The translations under genes and the position numbers were made by a program. This document shows positions 1-4,672 of a stretch of DNA of 10,868 bases, one piece after another. The notes beneath the pieces are model-generated. The model made no database searches and was not told the origin of the DNA. It saw nothing but the letters and a program-made list of their open reading frames with translations. This DNA is from Balneolia bacterium. Lineage in GTDB: Bacteria; Bacteroidota; Rhodothermia; Balneolales; Cyclonatronaceae. Numbering within the stretch: the first letter of the stretch is position 1; every line of letters starts with the position of its first letter. Location of the stretch: positions 1 through 10,868 of the forward strand of contig PXDL01000358.1 in the NCBI GenBank assembly GCA_003566395.1, written 5' to 3'.

Positions 1-109
1 CCAAACGCAAATGGAAAAACAGAATATAGGTGAGAATGATCACCACCTGGGCACAAAGCACAGCCGCCCAAAGCCTTTTAGGATTGTTCAGAAATTGGTT
101 AAGAGACAT
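1..109 (-). CDS. N-terminus of putative single-helix membrane protein (runs off left edge)
   Basis: Reading the minus strand from an ATG at 109-107 gives 36 uninterrupted codons to the window edge. The product starts MSLNQFLNNPKRLW and continues into a strongly hydrophobic stretch at about residues 14-32 (AAVLCAQVVIILTYILFF), followed by HLRL. A short polar N-terminus with basic residues and then one helix is typical of a membrane anchor or an uncleaved signal sequence. The frame is closed upstream by a TAG at 142-140, and the ATG at 109 is the only usual start between them. No Shine-Dalgarno sequence is seen, as is common in Bacteroidota relatives. The family is not recognisable from this fragment. 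The opposite strand has a 63-codon frame (11-202) of unconvincing composition, so the minus-strand reading is preferred. Confidence is moderate because only 36 residues are visible. Confidence 0.5.
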   Translation of the reverse strand, partial: MSLNQFLNNPKRLWAAVLCAQVVIILTYILFFHLRL

Positions 110-210
110 AAAAGCATCATAAACATGAGGAAATGTGAACTACCCGGAAAGGAAGTCGCCCGTCGGAAAAAAGACATTCCCGCTCAAAACAGCAACCCCT
201 AAAAATGGTT

Positions 211-243
211 AATTCAGAATGCAGAATACAAAAATTCTGAATT
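211..243. repeat. 10-bp perfect inverted repeat, 13-nt loop
   Basis: AATTCAGAAT at 211-220 is the exact reverse complement of ATTCTGAATT at 234-243, with 13 bases between them. There is no T-run after either arm, so an intrinsic terminator is not supported. The internal GCAGAATAC repeats part of the arm. It resembles the short ATTCTGAATT/GCAGAAT repeats that recur in Bacteroidota intergenic DNA. That family resemblance is from memory, while the palindrome is seen directly. Confidence 0.7.
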
Positions 244-326
244 GTTCTGGCTGCAAAAGACTTACAGTGCACGAACGAACCCGGAACAGTTGGCTTGATA
301 ACAAGAAGGATTTCTTCAAAAAAGCT

Positions 327-367
327 CCTCCCCGGCCAAGGTGAGGTGGCCGCGAAGCGGTCGGAGG
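327..367. repeat. GC-rich multi-stem palindromic repeat
   Basis: Three nested or adjacent pairings are visible. CGGCCA (333-338) pairs with TGGCCG (347-352) around an 8-nt loop. CCGC (350-353) and GCGG (357-360) form a small GAA-loop hairpin. CCTCC (327-331) pairs with GGAGG (363-367) and closes the whole. The first two pairings share bases 350-352 and so are alternatives. The pattern resembles widespread intergenic palindromes of the type CTCCTCCCCGGCC...GGTCGGAGGGG, some of which are REP-like elements mobilised by RAYT transposases. That assignment is inference. Confidence 0.5.
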
Positions 368-384
368 GGTTGCCGGGCGTTCGA

Positions 385-412
385 GTCGGCTCAGGATTTC
401 ATTCGAGCCGAC
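385..412. repeat. 8-bp perfect inverted repeat at left end of repeat copy A
   Basis: GTCGGCTC (385-392) is the exact reverse complement of GAGCCGAC (405-412), separated by 12 bases. The right arm is the first part of the 117-bp repeat copy A. The left arm lies outside the repeat and has no counterpart beside copy B, so the hairpin is specific to this copy. Confidence 0.6.
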
Positions 413-520
413 ACCTCATTCCGGAGAATTTACGCCATTCGCAACCACCCCTTCAGCCTGCAGGATTGGCAAGGACGGGAGCTTTTACCTACGAGTTAAT
501 TCAGAGCTTCTCAGGCCGGG
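404..520 (+). repeat. 117-bp direct repeat, copy A
   Basis: Bases 404-520 align without gaps to 2553-2669 at a constant offset of 2149. A hand alignment counts about 20 mismatches in 117 (about 83% identity). The best blocks are 21 identical bases at the left end (404-424) and 18 identical bases at 434-451. Substitutions are not concentrated at third codon positions in any frame. The shared frame in both copies (peptides such as HSQPP and GAFTYE) is therefore more likely a by-product than a conserved gene. Confidence 0.85.
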
Positions 521-1040
521 AACAGTTTCTAATTTATTACCAAAAAACCCACAACCTACTACGCGGAACTGAACCTTAAAAACACCCCGGCACATCTTCC
601 AATCTTCAATCGCCAATCCCTACCTCTCTTAACACCATATTACATCCTGCTCTCCTCTTACATCCCGGGACAGGTAATCCGGACCTGAGTAAGACTTGAT
701 ACAGACCAAACCCGGAGGTGAACTGGTTGTTTATAGATGTTTTTTGAGGTAAAAAAAGACGGAATTAAAAGAAATGGTTGTGGGTCGTTTAATTTTTTTG
801 CACGAGGGTGGTTGTTTTGGCTTAGGCAGGAAAGTTGAGGGGCTGGAAATAAGCACCTGTTTTGTCCTTGAGAGACAACAGGCTTTCGGGGATGATTTTT
901 TAAGCGGGTTCCCTTGATATAAATTGAAGAGTGCGGTTATCTGCCTGGGCATTGGAGTAGCAGGATGAAGGTCAACTGTTCCTGACTTTAGTTTTTTTTG
1001 ATTACCGTGACACCATGTCGTCACACCGTTAGATTACTTT

Positions 1041-1063
1041 TAGAAGGCTTTGCAAAACCGTTC
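1041..1063 (+). repeat. Gene-border motif, copy 1 (upstream of 88-aa gene)
   Basis: This 23-bp segment, with core CTTTGCAAAACCGTTC, matches 1338-1360 at 19 of 23 positions and shares 14 of 16 bases (1047-1062) with 2249-2264. It lies immediately before the 88-aa gene. In this copy GCAAAA (1052-1057) and TTTTGC (1064-1069) form a perfect 6-bp inverted repeat around 6 bases. It could be a regulator site, a promoter part, or a recombination border. The sequence alone does not decide. Confidence 0.55.
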
Positions 1064-1073
1064 TTTTGCTGTT

Positions 1074-1340
1074 ATGAAAACCAATAAACCATCAAAATCC
1101 CAAACCGCTAAGCGAATCAGGCTCATTCAGGAGCTGTTCTGTGGGGATGACCCCGGACCTGTACTAACACAGGAACAAGAAAGATTTTTAACCGAACGGG
1201 CTAAACTTGAAAACCGAATTTTTGAGATACTGATGCTCAACAATCCGGAAGAAATGAAACTGATTGATGAGTACGGCTTGACGGGTGTAGTGGAGGAGGT
1301 AAAAAGGGAGTGGGAGGAATTGGGTATATTAAACGTATAG
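1074..1340 (+). CDS. Unrecognised 88-aa charged protein, first gene of accessory pair
   Basis: The function is not recognised. The product starts MKTNKPSKSQTAKRIRL and ends EEVKREWEELGILNV. It has a basic first 20 residues followed by a highly charged, predicted helical body rich in Glu, Lys and Leu (for example LTEQ-type helices around residues 45-65 and VVEEVKREWEEL near the end). There is no signal peptide, membrane segment or cysteine-rich motif. The acidic C-terminus gives a DNA-mimic or antitoxin-like look, but this is weak inference. The ATG at 1074 is preferred. The frame is also open back to a TTG at 1050 inside the repeated motif, which would add eight residues. The stop at 1338-1340 lies within the second motif copy, 75 bases before the nuclease ATG, on the same strand and with similar AT-rich composition, so the two genes are probably co-transcribed. 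Confidence 0.65.
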   Translation: MKTNKPSKSQTAKRIRLIQELFCGDDPGPVLTQEQERFLTERAKLENRIFEILMLNNPEEMKLIDEYGLTGVVEEVKREWEELGILNV

Positions 1341-1360
1341 AAGACGTTGCAAAACGTTTC
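1338..1360 (+). repeat. Gene-border motif, copy 2 (between the accessory genes)
   Basis: This copy begins with the TAG stop codon of the 88-aa gene and contains GTTGCAAAACGTTTC. It is identical to copy 1 (1041-1063) at 19 of 23 positions. It also contains the 8-bp palindrome AAACGTTT (1352-1359). In both copies a TTG inside the motif is in frame with the gene that follows, so the motif could encode a short N-terminal extension (LQN...) if TTG were the start. Confidence 0.55.
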
Positions 1361-1415
1361 GACGAAAATTCATGGTTTCCCGAAGTCTTCGTGTGCACAA
1401 ACGAAATCTAAAAGA

Positions 1416-2240
1416 ATGAAAACAATACAAGAATTAAAAATTAGACAAAAAGAATGGGCTGATAGGCATGAAATAGAAATTGATAGCCAATGCTATGTGA
1501 GAAACAGGATGGATAATTTCCAGAGTAAATTTCTTAACCCTGAGACCATTGATGAATTGAAGCAAGGAGATGGAAAAGAATGGAGTGATGATGAGAATAA
1601 CCGTACTAAAATTATGGCTCTTCATTCTTCATCTGCTCTTGTCTGTAATTTTTTTGATTACTGGCGCAATAAAGACAACGAAATTCTAAAATCAGCCCTT
1701 GGAATCAAAGCAGAGATATCATCAATTAACTTTGAACAAAAGCTGAGTATGGGAATGAGGGGCAGGCTGCCGAACCTTGATGTTATAATGACTTTGGGTG
1801 ACGGTAGTTTTTTAGCTATTGAAAGCAAGTTCACTGAATGGATGAGTAAAACGTCAAAAAAAGCATTTGCTGATTCATACTTTAAGGGTAAAGAACGGTG
1901 GACTGAGGCAGGACTCCCAAATTGCCAAAAAGCAGCTGAAAAAATCTATAAAAATGGCAAATCAGATTATTGCTATCTGGATGCACCTCAACTTTTAAAA
2001 CACGCACTCGGTCTTGCAAACACGCATTCTAATCGTTCAAACTTGTTGTATTTGTATTTCGATCTGGCTGATGATTCTTATATCGCAAAAGAACACCTTG
2101 TTGAAATAAATGGATTCAAGGAAGAAATTGGCGGAGAACTAAGTTTTCAGGCGATGACCTATCAGGAAGTGTTTCAAAAACTGAAAAGTAAAAGTACTGA
2201 TCAGGATTACCTCGATTATTTGGAAGAGAGGTATTTTTAG
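1416..2240 (+). CDS. PD-(D/E)XK nuclease, PGN_0703-like putative restriction endonuclease
   Basis: The 274-aa product resembles the family of putative restriction endonucleases named after Porphyromonas gingivalis PGN_0703. Family features seen are the HSSSALVCNFF segment (residues 70-80), FEQKL (106-110) with Glu107, and the nuclease core LPNLDVIMTLGDGSFLAIES followed by KF, which gives Asp122, Glu136 and Lys138 as the D...ExK metal-binding triad. A later QLLKHALGL segment (192-200) supplies a QxxKH-like motif. The expected reaction is metal-dependent DNA cleavage in the cytoplasm. No methyltransferase lies in the window, so a classical restriction-modification pair is not shown. The ATG at 1416 is chosen because it gives a normal N-terminus (MKTIQELKIRQKEW). 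The frame extends back to a TTG at 1347 within the border motif. Base composition is low in GC (21 of 60 bases at 1441-1500) compared with the flanking conserved genes, which suggests acquisition. The assignment to the fold is firm, but the specific family is from memory. Confidence 0.8.
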   Translation: MKTIQELKIRQKEWADRHEIEIDSQCYVRNRMDNFQSKFLNPETIDELKQGDGKEWSDDENNRTKIMALHSSSALVCNFFDYWRNKDNEILKSALGIKAEISSINFEQKLSMGMRGRLPNLDVIMTLGDGSFLAIESKFTEWMSKTSKKAFADSYFKGKERWTEAGLPNCQKAAEKIYKNGKSDYCYLDAPQLLKHALGLANTHSNRSNLLYLYFDLADDSYIAKEHLVEINGFKEEIGGELSFQAMTYQEVFQKLKSKSTDQDYLDYLEERYF

Positions 2241-2248
2241 TTAAAGAT

Positions 2249-2264
2249 GGCCTTGTAAAACCGT
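2249..2264 (+). repeat. Gene-border motif, copy 3 (downstream of the nuclease gene)
   Basis: GGCCTTGTAAAACCGT lies 9 bases after the nuclease stop codon and matches copy 1 (1047-1062) at 14 of 16 positions. With copies 1 and 2 it places a related motif before, between and after the two accessory genes. No gene follows it closely on the plus strand, so if the motif is a promoter or operator this copy would be orphaned. If it is a border, it closes the unit. Confidence 0.45.
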
Positions 2265-2552
2265 CTCACCCAATGTATAGGGAGCTACTTTTATAACTGG
2301 AACCGGGGCAAACAGCATAACTATGTGTTCTAAAGAAATAACACAAGCAATTAGGTGTAGATAGGGACCTTGAAGACGGCAGAAGAACAACCGATTTTCC
2401 ATAAGTTAAAGGAATTCCGGACCAAAGAATTACAGGCAGTTTGCCAGATATCCCAATTATCCGCCGTAGTATATTGGATGAACCTGAGATTTGTGTTACC
2501 AGTTTATTTGGTCGAATGATGATGGATATGCTGGTTGGTAGCTACTCCAATG

Positions 2553-2669
2553 CGAGCCGACACCTCATTCCGGTGCATTCAAGCCATTCGCAACCACCCC
2601 GTCAGCCTGCCGTGTTGGCAAAGTTGGGAGCTTTCACCTACGAGTGAGTTCAAAATATCTCCGGTCGGG
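2553..2669 (+). repeat. 117-bp direct repeat, copy B
   Basis: This is the second copy of the repeat at 404-520, in the same orientation and ungapped, with about 20 mismatches. It lies 2,032 bases beyond the end of copy A. The two accessory genes and all three border motifs lie between the copies. The hairpin arm beside copy A (385-392) is absent here. Confidence 0.85.
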
Positions 2670-2705
2670 TACGCTTCAAACTCACCGAAAAACCCGAAAT
2701 CCGAA

Positions 2706-3104
2706 TCAACCTTTTCGCTTAAGCCGCTTATAAAACCGTTTTACCCGTCTTTTGTTTACGCCGAGGTCGCTGTTGCCTACGCGGCTGGCGCTGCGGACGT
2801 GTACGATAATGACGGAATGGTCTTCATCCTCATTTTTATCCTTATCCTGTTCCTGATTCCCCTTTTTTTCGTGCAGGGCGATGTGCATGTCGTCTCGGTA
2901 TCCGAAAATTTTGATTCGGAATACGGCATGAATGATATCGTTTTCGCCGGTCTCGACGGATTCGGCCTTCATGTCGTTCAGGACCTCAAGGACGGCAGTT
3001 TTTACGTTGCTGATCGGGGCGTGGACCTCCATGCTGCTGCGAGTACAGTTGGGCGTTTCGGGACAGGGTTCGAGCGGATTATCCGCTGAAGGGTCGGGAA
3101 GCAT
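2706..3104 (-). CDS. DUF1499 family protein with acidic low-complexity insert
   Basis: The 132-aa product carries hallmarks of DUF1499 (PF07386). These are an N-terminal PCPETPNC (residues 13-20) matching the family's PCP-x-TPNC start, IIHAVFRIKIFGYRDDM (57-73), and the C-terminal VHVRSASRVGNSDLGVNKRR (101-120). The biochemical role of the family is unknown. Unusually, about 16-20 residues of charged, repetitive sequence (from EKKGNQEQ to KNEDEDHS, about 79-97) separate the DDMHIAL strand from the VHVRSAS strand, where family members usually have a short turn. The C-terminus is very basic (KRVKRFYKRLKRKG-like, 118-132). No signal peptide or lipobox is seen. The ATG at 3104 is the only usual start in the open frame. 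It lies 49 bases after the cysteine desulfurase stop on the same strand, so a shared transcript is likely. Confidence 0.85.
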   Translation of the reverse strand: MLPDPSADNPLEPCPETPNCTRSSMEVHAPISNVKTAVLEVLNDMKAESVETGENDIIHAVFRIKIFGYRDDMHIALHEKKGNQEQDKDKNEDEDHSVIIVHVRSASRVGNSDLGVNKRRVKRFYKRLKRKG

Positions 3105-3153
3105 GGTAGGTGAAGGTTCGGAAAATGATGGAATGGCGGGGGAGCGTTCGGCC

Positions 3154-4326
3154 TCAGGCTTCCTGCTTGCCTACGGTCCCGAGCATTCGGTTTATGATGG
3201 CCGGCACTTTTTCAAGCACATAATCGATTTCTTCCGGAGTATTGTACTTGCTTAAACTGAACCGGATGGAAGATTTGGCGGTCGGAGTGACCATGCCGAG
3301 GGCCATAAGAACGTGCGAAGGCTCCACCGCACCTGATGTGCAGGCCGAACCGTTCGAAACGCAGATCCCTTCAATATCAAGATTCAGCAGCAGCATTTCA
3401 CCGTCGAGGGATTCGGACTCATCCAGTGGAAAGGAGCAGTTCACGATATGGGGCACACCTTTATCGGGGCAGCCGTTGAAGGCAATCAGATCGGGAAAAT
3501 GCTCCCGAAGTCCGCTCACCAGTTTTTTGCTAACGCCGGTGATATGCTCCACGTTGGCATCCCGTTCGTTAGTGGCAATCTCGATGGCTTTGCCGAGGCC
3601 TACGATACCGGCTACGTTCAGCGTGCCTCCGCGTCTGCGCCGCTCCTGAGCGCCGCCTTCCATCCACGCTTTCCATTTGGCGCCTCCGCGAATGTAAAGC
3701 ACGCCCACGCCTTTGGGTCCGTGTATTTTGTGAGCCGATATGCTTAGAAAATCGATAGGGGTCTTGCTGACATCAACGGGCAGCTTGCCAATGCTTTGGA
3801 CCGTATCGGTGTGGAAAAGCACCCCTTTTTCACGACAAACCCGGGCGATTTCATCTATGGGGTTAATCGCTCCGATTTCGTTGTTTACGTGCATCAAACT
3901 TACAAGAGCCGTTTCATCGGTAATGGCATCGGCCACTTGTTCGGCGGTAACATATCCTTTGGGCCGTACGTCCAGCCAGCTTGCTTTTACGCCTTCTCCG
4001 CGGGCGTACTGTATCGGGTGAAGCACCGCGTGGTGCTCGATACGTGAGGTTACGATATGCTTTTTGCCGGTAGCCCGCACAACACCTTTGATAACGGCAT
4101 TATTGCTTTCCGTACCCCCGCTGGTAAAAATAATTTCGGACGGCTCGGCGCCGATGGCCCGGGCAACCTTTTCGCGGGCTTCTTCTACGGCCACATTGCA
4201 TTCGCGCCCCATGCTGTGAATGGATGAGGCGTTGGCGTAGTTATTTTCCAGATACGGCAGCATGGCTTCCAGTACACGGGGCTCAAGCCGGGTTGTAGCT
4301 GCGTTGTCGAGGTAAACGGTTGGCAT
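3154..4326 (-). CDS. Cysteine desulfurase (NifS/IscS family)
   Basis: This 390-aa pyridoxal-phosphate enzyme converts L-cysteine to L-alanine and passes the sulfur, as a cysteine persulfide, to Fe-S cluster scaffolds or tRNA-thiolation enzymes in the cytoplasm. Visible features are the N-terminal YLDNAATT (5-12), the TSGGTESNN cofactor-binding segment (68-76), EHHAV with His99 over the cofactor ring, HTDTVQSIGK with Asp174, and SAHKIHGPKG with the Schiff-base Lys200. The active-site loop SNGSACTSGAVEPSHVL carries the sulfur-accepting Cys329. This long loop is the group I (NifS/IscS) type rather than the SufS type. Length is normal for the family. The ATG at 4326 gives the standard MPTVYLDNAATT start, with no Shine-Dalgarno sequence. 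No scaffold (IscU/NifU) or IscR gene is in the window, so choosing between iscS and nifS is not possible. It probably heads an operon with the DUF1499 gene. Confidence 0.96.
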   Translation of the reverse strand: MPTVYLDNAATTRLEPRVLEAMLPYLENNYANASSIHSMGRECNVAVEEAREKVARAIGAEPSEIIFTSGGTESNNAVIKGVVRATGKKHIVTSRIEHHAVLHPIQYARGEGVKASWLDVRPKGYVTAEQVADAITDETALVSLMHVNNEIGAINPIDEIARVCREKGVLFHTDTVQSIGKLPVDVSKTPIDFLSISAHKIHGPKGVGVLYIRGGAKWKAWMEGGAQERRRRGGTLNVAGIVGLGKAIEIATNERDANVEHITGVSKKLVSGLREHFPDLIAFNGCPDKGVPHIVNCSFPLDESESLDGEMLLLNLDIEGICVSNGSACTSGAVEPSHVLMALGMVTPTAKSSIRFSLSKYNTPEEIDYVLEKVPAIINRMLGTVGKQEA

Positions 4327-4672
4327 AAGATTGACTGTTTAAAATTTCCTTACGGCTTTTATATTACAAGGCGAAATGGACGGGATTTCGTATTCCGATT
4401 CCCGAAATGAAAGTCTTTAACCCGAAATTACTCCAACAGAAAACAATCACTTACTTTAGAAAGCCTGAGGCATTCGTGAGATGTAGATCGTCTGCAAGGG
4501 TTTTCGGACCGACCTCTAAATTTAGAACGGCAAATATAAAGAAAATGGCCTCCAAACAGAAATCACTGCGCCACATATCATACCCATACGGATGAAGGTC
4601 CCGACCCGTTATGTACCTGTGCGTATGTGTCTGTTCAGCAAGAAGAGTAACATCACCCAAACCCAGACTAAC
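4327..4672. other. Divergent intergenic region between cysteine desulfurase and subtilase
   Basis: These 346 bases separate two outward-facing genes and must carry both promoters, unless transcription enters from elsewhere. On the minus strand a TTGTAATATAAAAG element (4370-4357) lies about 30 bases before the desulfurase start and is a possible promoter part. No confident -33/-7 pair of the Bacteroidota type (TTTG, TAnnTTTG) was found on either strand. The subtilase frame is open back to an ATG at 4592, but residues encoded there look unlike a signal peptide. No RNA gene or repeat was recognised. Confidence 0.5.

Larger units (their letters stand above)
110..1073. other. Gene-poor region with inverted repeats and repeat copy A
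   Basis: No convincing gene is seen on either strand across about 960 bases. The stretch holds a 10-bp inverted repeat (211-243), a GC-rich folded repeat (327-367), an 8-bp inverted repeat (385-412), copy A of the 117-bp repeat (404-520), a C/T-rich stretch (about 590-665), and the first copy of the TTGCAAAAC motif just before the 88-aa gene. Open frames here (295-579 plus, 731-1024 minus) lack recognisable domains and natural protein composition, so the region looks like decayed or repeat-derived DNA. Confidence 0.6.
2241..2705. other. Gene-poor region with repeat copy B
   Basis: Between the nuclease and the convergent DUF1499 gene there is no convincing gene. The stretch holds the third border motif (2249-2264), copy B of the 117-bp repeat (2553-2669), and short open frames with no recognisable similarity. 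One of these has a natural-looking composition: from a TTG at 2370 to TGA at 2517-2519, 49 codons, containing HKLKEFRTKELQAV. It may be a remnant of a former gene. No obvious hairpin with a T-run ends either flanking gene. Confidence 0.55.

Noticed and set aside
295..579. 94-codon plus-strand frame sharing peptide blocks (HSQPP, GAFTYE) with a frame at 2441-2647
   Set aside because: The similarity comes entirely from the 117-bp repeat. Differences between copies are mostly non-synonymous in this frame and the flanking residues are unrelated, so a conserved protein is not supported.
731..1024. 97-codon open frame on the minus strand
   Set aside because: The peptide is rich in Lys, Ser and Pro with no domain or natural hydrophobic pattern. 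Plus-strand frames over the same DNA are equally weak. It was treated as chance in gene-poor DNA.
1028..1034. GTTAGAT resembling the GTTRRRY core of an integron attC site
   Set aside because: No matching RYYYAAC partner at a suitable distance, no paired inner sites, and no integrase in the window. A 7-base match is expected by chance.
2370..2519. Possible 49-codon gene starting at TTG
   Set aside because: The composition is plausible, but there is no ribosome-binding site, no recognisable domain and a rare start codon. It is kept only as a possible gene remnant.
2728..2747. Segment matching the third border motif region at 17 of 20 positions (CTTATAAAACCGTTTTACCC)
   Set aside because: It lies inside the C-terminal coding sequence of the DUF1499 gene, where it encodes the basic KRVKRFYKRL region. 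The similarity is therefore more likely chance than another border copy.
2535..3089. 184-codon plus-strand frame with a hydrophobic run (FILIFILILFLIPLFF)
   Set aside because: It lies opposite the DUF1499 gene. The hydrophobic run is the complement of the Lys/Asp/Glu-rich insert, and the real family motifs are on the minus strand.
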